Shown here one piece after another: positions 9,928 to 21,082 of a stretch of 64,000 nucleotides of DNA (position 1 is the stretch's first letter; each line of letters opens with the position of its first letter). The translations under genes and the position numbers were made by a program. Source of the stretch: Triticum aestivum (taxonomy: Eukaryota; Streptophyta; Magnoliopsida; Poales; Poaceae). The DNA is taken from the NCBI RefSeq assembly GCF_018294505.1, contig NC_057812.1:56402074-56466073 (forward strand). Reading direction: 5' to 3'. The notes under the pieces were generated by a model that saw only the letters and a program-made list of their open reading frames with translations, was not told where the DNA came from and ran no database searches.

Positions 9928-11675
9928 TGTTGGGTAACGCGGTAATTTCAAAAAAAATTCCTACGCACACGCAAGATCATGGTGATGCATAGCAACGAGA
10001 GGGAAGAGTGTCGTCCACGTACCCTCATAGACCGTAAGTTGAAGCGTTATGACAACGCGGTTGATGTAGTCGTACGTCTTCACGGTCGACCGATCCCTAG
10101 TACCGAACGTACAACACCTCCGCGATCTGCACACGTTCAGCTCGGTGACGTCCCGCGAACTCACGATCCAGTGGAGCTTTGAGGGAGAGTTTCGTCAGCA
10201 TGATGGCATGATGACGGTGATGATGATGCTACCGGCACAGGGCTTCGCCTAAGCACCGCTATGATATAACCGAGGTGGATTATGGTGGAGGGGGCACCGC
10301 ACACGGCTAAAAGATCAACTGATCAACTTGTGTGTCCATGGGGTGTCCCCCTCCCCCGTATATAAAGGAGTGGAGGTGGGGGAGGGCCGGCCCTCTCTAT
10401 GGCGCGCCCTGGGGGGGTCCTACTCCCTCGGGAGTAGGACTCCCCTTTCCTAGTAGAAGTAGGAGCCCTTCCAAGTAGGAGTAGGAGAGGAAGGAAGGAG
10501 AAGAGAAGAAGGAAGGAAGGGGGGACGGCCCCCCTCCCAATTCGGATTGGGCTTGGGGACGGCCCTCCCTCTTTTCCCTTCCCTCTCCTTTATTCCACTA
10601 AGGCCCAATAAGGCCCATATACTCCCCGGGGGTTCCGGTAACCTCCCGATACTCTAGAAAATGCCCGAACTACTCGAAACCATTCCGATGTCCAAATATA
10701 GGCTTCCGGTATATCGATCTTTACGTCTCGACCATTTTGAGACTCCTCGTCATGTCCGTGATCAAATCCAGGACTCTGAACTACCTTCGGTACATCAAAA
10801 CACATAAACTCGTAATAACGATCGTCACCAAACATTAAGCGTGCGGACCCTGCGGGTTCGAGAACTATGTAGACATGACCGAGACTCATCTCCGGTCAAT
10901 AACCAATAGCGGAACCTGGATGCTCATATTGGTTCCGACATATTCTACGAAGATCTTTATCGGTCAAACTGCATAACGGTATACGTTGTTCCCTTTATCA
11001 TCGGTATGTTACTTGCCCGAGATTCGATCGTCGGTATCTCAATACCTAGTTCAATCTCGTTACCGGAAAGTCTCTTTACTCGTTCCGTAATGCTACATCC
11101 CATAACTAACTCATTAGCTACATTGCTTGCAAGGCTTATAGTGATGTGCATTACCGAGAGGGCCCAGAGATACCTCTCCGACAACCGGGGTGATAAATCC
11201 TAATCTTGATCCATACCAACTCAACAAACACCATCGGAGACACCTGTAGAGCACCTTTATAATCACCCAGTTACATTGTAACGTTTGGTAGCACACAAAG
11301 TGTTCCTCCGGTATTCGGGAGTTGTATGATCTCATAGTCATAGGAACATGTATAGTTATGGAAAAAGCAATAGCAACAAAAACAAAAACGATCATCGTGC
11401 TAAGCTAACGGATGGGTCAAGTCAATCACATCATTCTCTAATGATGTGATCCCGTTAATCAAATGACAACTCATGTCTATGGTTAGGAAACATAACCATC
11501 ATTGATTCAACGAGCTAGTCAAGTAGAGGCAAACTAGTGACACTCTGTTTGTCTATGTATTCACACATGTACTAAGTTTCCGGTTAATACAATTCTAGCA
11601 TGAATAATAAACATCTATCATGATATAAGGAATTATGAATAACCACTTTATTATTGCCTCTAGGGCATATTTCCT
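9928..11675 (-). repeat. 5' LTR of the truncated Copia
   Basis: About 1.75 kb. In element orientation it opens with GGAAATATGCCCTAGAGGC and ends with CCCAACA at 9928. It has a TATATA box (plus-strand GTATATAAAGG near 10357) and the C/T-rich block before the R region. Length and sequence match the BARE/WIS/Angela LTR type and the split LTR at 13557-14653 plus 58313-58943. The first few bases are missing at 11675. Confidence 0.85.
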
Positions 11676-12146
11676 CTGTGATGGTGTCTAGATTGGATAT
11701 GGTGATTCTGGACTCTGCGGCGGCTGGATGAATATTCCGTCGACTCCCCTAGGGTTCTGGGATTTTTGGGATATTTATAGAGCAAAGAGGCGGTCCGGGG
11801 GGTACCCGAGGTGGGCACAACCCACCGGGGCGCGCCAGGGCCTCCTGACGCGCCCTGGTGAGTTGTCCCCTCCTTAGGACTCCCCCCGGGTGCCCCCAGG
11901 GCCCATCTGCTTCCTTCTGGCCCATAAAAAATATCGTAAAGTTTTGTGCTATTTGGACTCTATTTGATCTTGATTTCCTGTGATGTAAAAAACATGAAAA
12001 AAATAGGAACTGGCACTGGGCACTATGTCAATAGGTTAGTATCAAAAAAGATATAAAATGACTATAAAATGGTTATAAAACATCGAAGATTGATAATAAA
12101 ACAACATGGAACAATCAAAAATTATAGATACGTTGGAGATGTATCA
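11676..12146 (-). repeat. Athila-type LTR, 5' part (minus orientation)
   Basis: Ends on the plus strand with GGAGATGTATCA at 12146, the reverse complement of the TGATAC... terminus. It contains GGAACTGGCACTGGGCAC, also present in the LTRs of element B (38566-38583), so the families are related. It is the other half of the LTR at 4501-6081, separated by the Copia insertion and its deletion. Confidence 0.75.
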
Positions 12147-13556
12147 GATGTCTATGCTACAACCTTCACAGTGATAGGTGCTTGTGAGCAATGAAGTGGG
12201 CATACTTGGTGAACCTATCCACCACCACCAGGATGAGGTCTTTGTTGTCAGACACTGGCATGCCTTCCACAAAATCCATGGAGATATGTGTCCAGGCAAA
12301 ATCAGGAACATGTAGAGGTTGTAGTAAGCTAGGTGAAGGGGAGTGGTTAGCTTTGTTGATTTGACACACACGGCACTATTGAACAAAAGATTTCACTACT
12401 TGCCTCATGCCAGGCCAGGTGAAAAGAATTTTTAGTCTGTGGTAGGTAGCTCTCTCCCCTGAGTGTCCTCCCAATTCAGATGTGTGAAAAGCTTGCAACA
12501 GTGATGCCCTCAATTCAGAGTTGTTGCCAATTAGGATTTTTCCTTTGTACCTTAACACCCCACTGGTGAGTGTGTAGGGTGGGTGTCCCTTAGGAGCAAC
12601 AGCTAGTTCAGCAAGTAGTTCAGAACACTTTTTGTCACTGTTGTAGCTGTTTACCACCTCCTTTATCCAAACTAGTACTGCAGCAGTAGTGGATAAAGTA
12701 TGCAGGGCATATTTGACTCTAGACAAAGCATCTGCTACTTTGATTTATTTTCCTTTCTTATATTCCACTATGAACTTGTAGCCCAAGAGTTTAATGACCA
12801 ATTTATGTTGAATTCCTTCAGTAATTTTCTGTTCTTCTATGTGTTTAAGGCTTTGCTGATCAGTTCTTATTATGATGGAGGATGCAAGAAAGTAATGTTT
12901 CCATTATTTAAGTGCTTCAATGATGGCCAGAGATTCCTTGTCATAAGTGGACCATCCTGCTGGGACCCAGGGATTTGCTCAGAAAAGCTATTGGTTGCCC
13001 CTGTTGCATTAAAACTGCTCCAATTCCATAACCAGAAGCATCTGCTTCTAGAACAAAAGGAGAGGAGTAGTCAAGTAATGCTAGGACCGGGGCTTGTGTC
13101 ATGCTTGTTTTGAGAGTTTGGAAAGCTTGAGCTTGTTGCTCAGACCAAGTAAAAGCATCTTTCTTTAATGCATCAAATAGTGGTCTGCAAATAATTCCAA
13201 AGCTCTTGATAAACCTTCTGTAGTAATCTGCCAGTCCCAGGAAACTTCTGAGCTGAGTTACATTTTCTGGTGTGGGCCATTGGGTGATTGCCTCAACTTT
13301 AGCAAGATCTGTGGAAACTCCTTCAGCAGAAATGACAAACCCCAAATATTCTACTTTCTGTTGTGCAAAAGTGCATTTAGACATTCTGGCATATATATGG
13401 TGTTCTCTGAGTGCTTTAAAAACCAAATCCAAATGTTTCAGATGTTCCCTGTAGGACTTGCTGAACACCAGGATGTCATCAAAGAAAACTAAAACACATT
13501 CTCCGAGAAGTGGTCCCAATACTGAGTGCATTAGTTGGTGGAAAGATGGAGGTCCA
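12147..13556 (-). pseudogene. Gypsy (chromovirus-like) pol fragment: RT, RNase H, integrase
   Basis: Read from 13556 downward. RT C-terminal half has the catalytic FFDDILVFS (about 13490) and a clean frame to about 12941, with the RT/RNase H linker (EAITQWPTP, LRSFLGLADYYRRFI) and the RNase H start (LEADASGYGIGAVL). The frame is then disrupted through the rest of RNase H. The integrase zinc-binding module (HTSELGGHSG, then YHRLK) lies around 12510-12380, and the start of the integrase core (DFVEGMP, VVVDRFTKYAHFI) around 12280-12170. It is cut by the Athila-type LTR at 12146 and by the outer Copia at 13557, just before the FFDD motif. The upstream half of pol would lie beyond the right edge. 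No intact protein is possible. Confidence 0.85.
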
Positions 13557-14653
13557 TGAAGGAAATATGCCCTAGAGGCAATAATAAAATTATTATTTAT
13601 TTCCTTATATCATGATAAATGTTTATTATTCATGCTAGAATTGTATTAACCGGAAACTTAGTACATGTGTGAATACATAGACAAACAGAGTGTCCCTAGT
13701 ATGCATCTTCTTGACTAGCTCATTAATCAAATATAGTTAAGTTTCCTAGCCATAGACATGTGTTGTCATTTGATGAACGGGATCACATCATTAGAGAATG
13801 ATGTGATGGACTAGACCCATCCGTTAGCTTAGCACTATGATCGTTTAGTTTCTTGCTATTGCTTTCTTCATGACTTATACATGTTCCTATGACTATGAGA
13901 TTATGCAACTCCCGAATACCGGAGGAACACTTATTGTGCTATCAAACGTCACAACGTAACTGGGTGATTATAAAGATGCTCTACAGGTGTCTTCGATGGT
14001 GTTTGTTGAGTTGGCATAGATCGGTATTAGGATTTGTCACTCCGATTGTCGGAGAGGTATCTCTGGGCCCTCTCGGTAATGCACATCACTATCAGCCTTG
14101 CAAGCAATGTGACTAATGAGTTAGTCATGGGATGATACATTACGGAACAAGTAAAGAGACTTGCCGGTAACAAGATTGAACTAGGTACGATGATACCGAC
14201 GATCCAATCTCGGGCAAGTAGCATACCGATGACAAAGGGAACAACGTATGTTGTTATGCGGTTTGACTGATAAAGATCTTCGTAGAATATGTAGGAGCCA
14301 ATATGAGCATCCAGGTTCCGCTATTGGTTATTGACCAGAGATGTGTTTTGGTCATGTCTACATAGTTCTCAAACCCATAGGGTCCGCACGCTTAGCGTTC
14401 GATGACGATTTGTATTATGAGTTATGTGATTTCATGTACTGAAGGTTGTTTGGAGTCCCGGATGAGATCACGGACATGACGAGGAGTCTCGAAATGGTCG
14501 AGACGTAAAGATCGATATATTGGAAGGCTATATTCGAACATTGGAAAGGTTCCGAGTGATTCGGGTATTTTTCGGAGTACCGGAGAGTTACGGGAATTCG
14601 CCGGGGGAAGTAGTGGGCCTTAATGGGCCATACGGGAAAGGAGAGAAGGGTCT
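13557..14653 (+). repeat. 5' LTR of the outer Copia, first part
   Basis: About 1.1 kb homologous to the inverse of 11675-10600. It is interrupted at 14653 by Gypsy element A; the remainder resumes at 58313. Confidence 0.85.
14649..14653. repeat. Target-site duplication of element A (left)
   Basis: GGTCT immediately before the LTR of A. The partner at 58308-58312 is GGCCT, one substitution apart. Confidence 0.7.
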
Positions 14654-15123
14654 TGTCGGTGTCAAAACCGGCAGATCTCGGGTAGGGGGTCCCAAACTGT
14701 GCGTCTAAGGCCGATGGTAATAGGAGGCAGGGGACACGATGTTTACCCAGGTTCGGGCCCTCTTGATGGAGGTAATACCCTACGTCCTGCTTGATTGTTC
14801 TTGATGATATGAGTATTACAAGAGTTGATCTACCACGAGATCATAGAGGCTAAACCCTAGAAGCTAGCCTATGGTATGATTGTATGTTGTCCTACGGACT
14901 AAACCCTCCGGTTTATATAGACACCGGGGGGGCTAGGGTTACACAGAGTCGGTTACAAGGGAGGAGATCTACATATCCGTATTGCCTAGCTTGCCTTCCA
15001 CGCCAAGGAGAGTCCCATCCGGACACGGGACGAAGTCTTCAATCTTGTATCTTCATGGTCCAACAGTCCGGCCAAAGGATATAGTCCGGCTGTCCGAAGA
15101 CCCCCTAATCCAGGACTCCCTCA
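14654..15123 (-). repeat. 3' LTR of element A (left copy)
   Basis: 470 bases, TGTCGGTGTC...CTCCCTCA on the plus strand, so TGAGGGAGTCC...CACCGACA in element orientation. A TATATAA box on the minus strand is at 14911-14920. The adjacent 15124-15145 gives, on the minus strand, a purine-rich AGGGGCTAC tract, the likely polypurine tract. Confidence 0.85.
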
Positions 15124-15557
15124 GTAGCCCCTGAACTAGGCTTCAATGATGATGAGTCCGGCGCGCAGTATTGTCTTCGGCATTGCAAGGCGGGTTCCTC
15201 CTCGGAATACTCCATGGAAGATTTTGAACACAAGGATAGTGTTCGGCTCTGCAAAAGTTCCACATACCACCGTAGAGAGAATAATATTTCCACAAATCTT
15301 ATCTACTGACACGTTTTGACAGCATGACATAACACCATGGCCCGGTCATTATTCGAACTGTTTTTTCTCAACCAGCACCGCACATATCGCGAGGCGGTTT
15401 TCTTGACACGTCTTGTCAAAGCAGAGATCGTGTTCCCCTTATTACGGGATCCTCATCAATATGGATGTGGGTAACCCAACCGCGCCGTCAATTACGGTGC
15501 TTGGGGAATAAGAGATTTTGACAGGCAAGTGGGGAGGCGCATTGCCTCTTCCGCCCT

Positions 15558-15564
15558 TATAAAG
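15558..15564 (+). promoter_or_regulatory. TATA box of the antisense accessory gene in element A
   Basis: TATAAAG lies 113 bases before the ATG at 15677. A pyrimidine-rich stretch (CGCCTTCTTCCTCCTTGC, about 15590) follows where transcription would start. It points away from the LTR and against gag, so it would drive the accessory gene independently. The stretch 15146-15557 holds no gene. Confidence 0.6.
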
Positions 15565-15676
15565 GGATTAGGATTCACTCTTTTTACCCACGCCTTCTTC
15601 CTCCTTGCTTACCCATTCTCGCACACTCGAGCTCCAGCGCCCAAGTTCGCGTCTTTCTTCTCAAACCACTCCAAGC

Positions 15677-16751
15677 ATGTCCGGAGCGGGAGGCAAGTGG
15701 ATGGTCTCCTCCGTCACGGAGGAGAACATCACAAAGTTACGGGAAGCCGGATATCTGGCTGCAGATAGCGCGCACCGGTTGCCAGATGCAGGGCAGGTCA
15801 TCCCTACGCCCGAACCCCATGAGAGAGTAGTTTTTCTTACCCACTTCGTCCGCGGACTGGGATTTCCCCTCCACCCGTTTGTCCGCGGGCTCATGTTCTA
15901 GTACGGGCTGGATTTTCATGATCTGGCCCCCAATTTCATCCTCAACATCTCGGCGTTTATCGTCATGTGTGAGGCCTTCCTCTGCATCAAGCCCCATTTC
16001 GGCCTGTGGCTGAAGACCTTCAATGTCAAACCGAAGGTGGTGGTCAGCCAGCAAGCAGAATGCAGAGGCGCCATGGTGGGCAAGATGCCAAACGTCACCT
16101 GGCTTGAAGGCTCCTATGTGGAGACCATAAAGGGGTGGCAATCGGGGTGGTTCTACATCACCGAGCCGCGCGACACCAACTAGGCGGCGGCCCCCGAATT
16201 TCGATCCGGAATCCCCACACGGCTCACTTCCTGGAAAGAGAAGGGCATGTCCTGGGGTTCTTCGGTAGAGCTGACCGGACTCCAGACCTGCATCAGGAAC
16301 ATGATGAGCAAGAAAATCAAGCTCGTCAATGTGGTCCAGGTCATGCTCTTCCGCCGGTTCTCCCATGTCAACAATGGGTATTCAACTTGTGGGAGTTCGA
16401 CCCGGCCAAGCACCAGACGCTGCGAGAGCTCTACGACATGACGCACGAGGACGTTTGGAGGGTGCTGTTCAAGGGCGCCGAGGTACCTCCTTCCCTCACC
16501 GAGAACTGCGGACTCAGCGCAAAGCGCCGCGCCAATCCAGTAAGTTTTTATATTTCACAGGGCATCCATTTGCCCCAGTTTAAACATGTGTGGGATCTAA
16601 GCCTTCCATGCCTTTAACAGGACTGGGTGAAGACAGCGGAGCAGATCGATTGCCCCGCCCCCCTGACGAAGATGTTGGTTCCGGCACCTTACGAGGTGCC
16701 GGTGAAGAAGGTCAAAAAGAAGGCCGCGGGGACCCGAAAGGGTCTCCGGCG
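15677..16751 (+). pseudogene. Antisense accessory gene of element A, part 1 (Transposase_28-like domain)
   Basis: First part of a gene of unknown function in antisense to gag, of the kind annotated in grasses as 'putative gypsy type transposon' (Pfam PF04195 type, from memory). The ATG opens MSGAGGKWMVSSVTEENI. The conserved core follows: ERVVFLTHFVRGLGFPLHPF, then a hydrophobic helix with CEAFLCIKPHFGLW, then WFYITEPRD, then LWEFDPAKHQTL and VLFKGAEVPPS. In-frame TAG stops occur at 15899 and 16181, and a frameshift near 16370. A GT-AG intron (81 bp) is at 16540-16620. The exon is split by element B after codons for KGLRR. The same frame resumes at 38704 once one CGGCG copy is removed, so the gene predates that insertion. 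Confidence 0.75.
16747..16751. repeat. Target-site duplication of element B (left)
   Basis: CGGCG, identical to 38699-38703. Confidence 0.9.
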
Positions 16752-17119
16752 TGATAACCCACAAGTATAGGGGATCGCAACAGTTTTCTATAAGTAAGAG
16801 TGTCGAACCCAACGAGGAGCTAAAGGTAGAACAAATATTCCCTCAAGTTCTATTGACCACCGATACAACTCTACGCACGCTTGATGTTCGCTTTACCTAG
16901 AACATATGAAACTAGAAGTACTTTGTAGGTGTTGTTGGATAGGTTTGCAAGATAATAAAGAGTACGTAAATAAAAAGTAGGGGCTGTTTAGATAAAGAAA
17001 CAATAAAGTAAATATAGCGAGTGTGGAAAAGTGGTGGTAGGAGTTGCGAAATTGCCCCTAAGCAATTGACTACTTTACTAGACCGATAGCAAGTATTATG
17101 TGGGAGAGGCCACTGCTAG
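16752..17119 (-). repeat. 3' LTR of element B, first piece
   Basis: Begins TGATAACCCACAAG on the plus strand and is cut at 17119 by the Maximus-like Copia. The remainder is 31650-32792. Together the two pieces make about 1.51 kb, against 1501 bases for the right LTR. Confidence 0.85.
17115..17119. repeat. Target-site duplication of the Maximus-like element (left)
   Basis: GCTAG, identical to 31645-31649. Confidence 0.9.
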
Positions 17120-18489
17120 TGTAAGTGCATCTAGTGCCACCCCTAGTTGGTTTTGGAGTATTGACGGCAAACCTAGTTGAGGGACTAATGTGTTTGTGAG
17201 AATTGCAGGAAAACACAGGTAGAAGTCCCTCATTGATTCGGTTTTACTACCAGAGATGACCCCTAAAAATGTATGAAGACATTGAAGACAAAGGTGGTAT
17301 ATGAAGATATTCACATTGAAGACTATGACAAAAGAAGACACGTTATGAAGCCTATGGAGCTCGAAGACTTAGATCTTTCGTAGTTCCTTTTCTTTTATGT
17401 TGAGTCATAGGAACCACCGTACTGTTAAGTGGGGTCCAGGAGAACCAGTCAGAATGACTGAAGTGATGCCTAAATCAAAAACCTATGTCTTCGAGCGAAG
17501 ACAATGAGAGCGAATCTTGTCCAGAGCCGAACAAGTCAGCTTTGCTTGTAGCCCAAGTAAAGTTGCCATGAGAGTTCGAAATCTGACCGTTGAGACACGT
17601 GTCAGCTCCTTAGTGACCCAGGGTCATTTCGGACAAATCAGGTCGGGTTGCCAAGTGGCTATAAATAGCCCACCCCCACAACCATAAACGGTTGGCTGCT
17701 TAGATTTCAGTGCATGGCTTTTGTCGTTTGAAAGCAACCCACCTCGAAGCCTTTGAGAGAAAATTCCTAGTGAGGAGAAAAGCCCTAACCACCCAAGCCA
17801 GAGCAAATTGGGCATCACTTAGGTCTTCTTGTCTATGTGATCTGAAGACTTATTACACTTGAGGACTGTGAATCCTCCAGACGGTTAGGCGTCGCGTTCA
17901 GAGCATCCAAGAGACATTGTGGATTGCCAGTGAACGAAGTTTGTGAAGGTTTGGGAGTCTACCTTGAAGACTTACCAGAGTGATTGGGCGAGGACTAAGT
18001 GACCTTAGCTCAAGGAGAATACGGTGAGGACTTGGTGTCCTGAACTGTGTGTTCAAGACTGGGTGTCTGGGACTGTGTGTCCTAAGGATTAAATACCTAG
18101 CCGCTCCAACCAGACGTACAGTTGTCACAGCAACTAGAACTGGTCCAACATATCATTGTCTTCAACGAGTCACTGGTTTCATCTTCACTTCCTCTTCTTA
18201 CTGTTACACATTGTGAAGCCATTGCATGCTTGCTTTATCTTTTGTCTTCACAACGTGAATGTATGATCTGTTTGGCTACATAACTTCTTCCTACCTGATC
18301 CTTATTACACTGCAGTTGTTTGTCATTGTGATTGAACACATGACCATGGCTGGCCTAGTGTAATCTAACTTCCGCTGCATAGTAATAGGCATAATCTTCG
18401 CTGTTTGTCTTCATAACTCCCACGTTTTGAAGACTTTCATAAAAATCGCCTATTCACCCCCCCCCTCTAGTCGATATAACGCACTTTCA
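17120..18489 (+). repeat. 5' LTR of the Maximus-like element
   Basis: 1370 bases, TGTAAGTGCATC...GCACTTTCA. It contains a TATA box TATAAATAG at 17660-17668 and a C-rich tract near 18458. Confidence 0.9.
17660..17667 (+). promoter_or_regulatory. LTR TATA box (Maximus-like)
   Basis: TATAAATA about 540 bases into the LTR, a position consistent with a U3/R boundary. The 3' LTR copy has TATAAATA followed by T where this one has G. Confidence 0.6.
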
Positions 18490-18491
18490 AT

Positions 18492-18503
18492 TGGTATCAG
18501 AGC
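18492..18503 (+). other. Primer-binding site, initiator-Met tRNA
   Basis: TGGTATCAGAGC, an exact match to the canonical plant Copia PBS, three bases after the LTR end. Confidence 0.9.
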
Positions 18504-18555
18504 AAGGTGCTCCCTTGTTCTGTGTGATTCGGTTTAACCACCTGGAGTTTTAGCT

Positions 18556-21075
18556 ATGTCGACTGCAGGGATAATCAAAGTCTCCGCTGCGTGCTCCGTC
18601 TTCGATGGAACTGAATATCCCTACTGGAAGAATAAGATGCGCATGCATCTTGAAGCCATTGACGTCGACCTATGGTATGTCGTCGAGAACGGCGTTCCCA
18701 AGGCTGGAGAAGGTGTCACTGCTGCTGATGTCAAGAAGTTCACTCAACTGGACTCTACTGCCAAAAATATCATTTGTGGTCAGCTGACAAAAGGACAGTA
18801 TGGCCGTGTGAGTGCTTTGAAGACATCCAAGCTGGTCTGGGACTGGCTCTCCAAGGTCAATGAAGGCATCTCAACCCAGAGAGATCAAAGGATCGGTGTT
18901 CTTCGCAACCGCTTCAAGCGAAATGACAATGAGAATGTCCAGCACACATTTGACCGGCTCACTGACATCACAAATGAGCTTCAAGCCCTCGGCGCCACTG
19001 AGATCACCAAACATGAAATCGTCAAGACGCTGCTGAGATCACTTGATAGTTCGTTTGACATCCTGGCCCTGATGATTCAAGAATGTCCTGATTTCAAGAC
19101 ACTCGATCCGTCTGACATACTTGAGAGGCTCAACACACATGAGTTTCAGCTTTCTGAGAAAAGAGATATCTACGGTCCAAACTATGGGCGAACTCGTGCC
19201 TTGAAGGCAAAAGCTGTTTCCTCATCTGAAGAAGAATCTGACTGCAGTTCTGATGATCCTGAAGATATTGGAAGAGAACTTGCAATGCTAGTGAAGAAGT
19301 TCCAAAAATTCACCAAGAAGAAAGGCTTTAGAAAATCTTCACGATCAAGCTCAAGGAATGATGAAGCTTCTGCTCATGACTACAAGAAGAAAACATGTCA
19401 CAAGTGCAAGAAAATTGGACACTTCATCTCTGAGTGTCCACAGTGGGACAATGAGAACAGAAGGAAGAAGAAGAGCAAGGAATATGATTCTGACGACAAG
19501 AAGAAGAAGAAATACTCAAAGTCTTCTTCCAAGTCTTCTTCAAAGTCTTCATCACACAAGAAGAGCTCATCTGGCAAGGCACGTGCGTTTGTTGGCAAGG
19601 AGATGGATTCATAGGAGGAGTCCGCATCTAAGGAGGCAGAGGTGGAGTCTGAGGAGGAGTCTGATTCTGGCATTGCGAGTCTGGCTACAGCATATGTCGC
19701 CAAGTCCATCTTCAACACTGAAGACAATGACTGCATCACCGACACCGACGCAAATGACAAGAATGAATCCACTCCTACCTACTGCTTCATGGCACGCGGT
19801 GCCAAGGTAAACACACGCACTACTCGCTATCAAACTTCTAGTGAAGATGACTCTGACTATGATTCAAAACCCAGCTACAAAACACTTGCTAAAATTGCAA
19901 CTGAACAACAGAAAGCTATGGAACATATTCAAAAACTATTAGACAGAAGCGATGATCTGTTGGGTGCTGAAATGACTCGATCTGAATGCTTAATTGAAGA
20001 CATAAAAAACCTTCACGTTAAGTATCAGGAACTTGAAGATCGTCTTGATACTCTCTCAACAACTCATGAAAAGCTTTCCTATGACTATCTTCAAAGGAAG
20101 CAAGAACTTGAGAAATTGAGAGCGGCTCATGAAGATCTTCAAAAGGAAAACGAGTCACTTCGCGCCGAACAGATCAGTCCCGCTTAGGAAGGATTTGAAC
20201 CACCATGTCTTAAATGCATTGAGCGTGATAATGCTACTTCTGTTGCTGAATGTTCCACTGCTACTGCTGTTCCAATATCTTCAACTGTTGATGTGGTAAC
20301 TAACCCCTCTGCTGAGGATACCACTGCTATTGCTGATGAGAATGCTAGGTTGAAGACATTGCTTGAAACAGGGATGTACAAAAGTCTTAAAGGACATCAG
20401 ACATTATGTGATGTCCTCAAGAAGCAGATTCTGAACCGAAACCCTAGGAAAGAGGGTGTTGGGTTCGTGAGGAAAATAAATGCAGATGGCTCTTACTGGA
20501 AACCTGAGCAGTACCCCAAAACCACATGGGTTGCTACAAAGGAACTTTCAGCAGATCCATCCAATTTATCTGGCTTCACTTGTGCTAACCCCATTATCAT
20601 TGATGAATCCTTTGATGCAAACTATAAACTGTTTAAGAATCAGAATGGTGAAGTGTTTGCCAGGTACATTGGTACTAACTGCAGGAATGGACCACCTATG
20701 AAGAAGATCTGGGTTCCGAGAAAGTGTCTGGAAAGTCTTCCTGTGAATGTCTTCATGACACCTCACTTGAAGAAGACAAACATCAGATCAAAGGCTTCAT
20801 ATGGTCCAAAGGCTTCATACAAACAGAGGACTCACCTGAGTCACACTAACGCAAATGTTTTGCAGGGAAACCATACTCAGGCATATGAATATGAGAGCGG
20901 TTCTTTGAATCGTCATATTCATATGACCAAAAATTATTCTGCTTATTCCTATGAGTATTATTGTCCACCTGCTAGAATATTTGCTAAGGCTTCAAAGCCA
21001 AAATTCTCAGATGCTGCACTTAGACTTATTGCTTCTAAGACACCCTTGAAGATGTGGGTGGTTAAGAAAGCTTAA
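18556..21075 (+). pseudogene. Maximus-like gag with long C-terminal extension
   Basis: Nucleocapsid/capsid polyprotein. The ATG opens MSTAGIIKVSAACSVFDGTE, followed by a Copia capsid domain (YWKNKMRMHLEAID, LLRSLDSSFD), a Lys/Ser-rich stretch and a zinc knuckle CHKCKKIGHFISEC (about 19397-19438). After a TAG at 19612 the same frame continues with an acidic region and a predicted coiled coil (about 19900-20180, heptads rich in Glu/Leu/Lys). A second TAG is at 20185, then about 290 more codons to TAA at 21073. One frame therefore spans roughly 840 codons, much longer than a typical Copia gag of 300-400. The extension has no domain I recognise. Confidence 0.8.
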
Positions 21076-21082
21076 CTCTCTT

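Larger units (their letters stand above)
6113..11675 (-). mobile_element. Truncated BARE/WIS/Angela-type Copia element, minus strand
   Basis: In element orientation (right to left) it has a 5' LTR (11675-9928), a PBS, a 1.2-kb leader, gag, protease, integrase and the start of RT. It then stops at 6113, inside the RT block equivalent to 62735-62800 of the outer Copia. The rest of RT, RNase H and the 3' LTR are gone. The outermost bases of the 5' LTR (about 5) are also lost at 11675/11676, with CCT shared by both sides. Deletion therefore touched both ends, and no target duplication can be read. It splits the minus-oriented Athila-type LTR. Confidence 0.85.

Noticed and set aside
4496..12151. 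Target-site duplication for the rearranged Athila-type LTR
   Set aside because: Left GACAG and right GATGT match at only two of five positions; not accepted.
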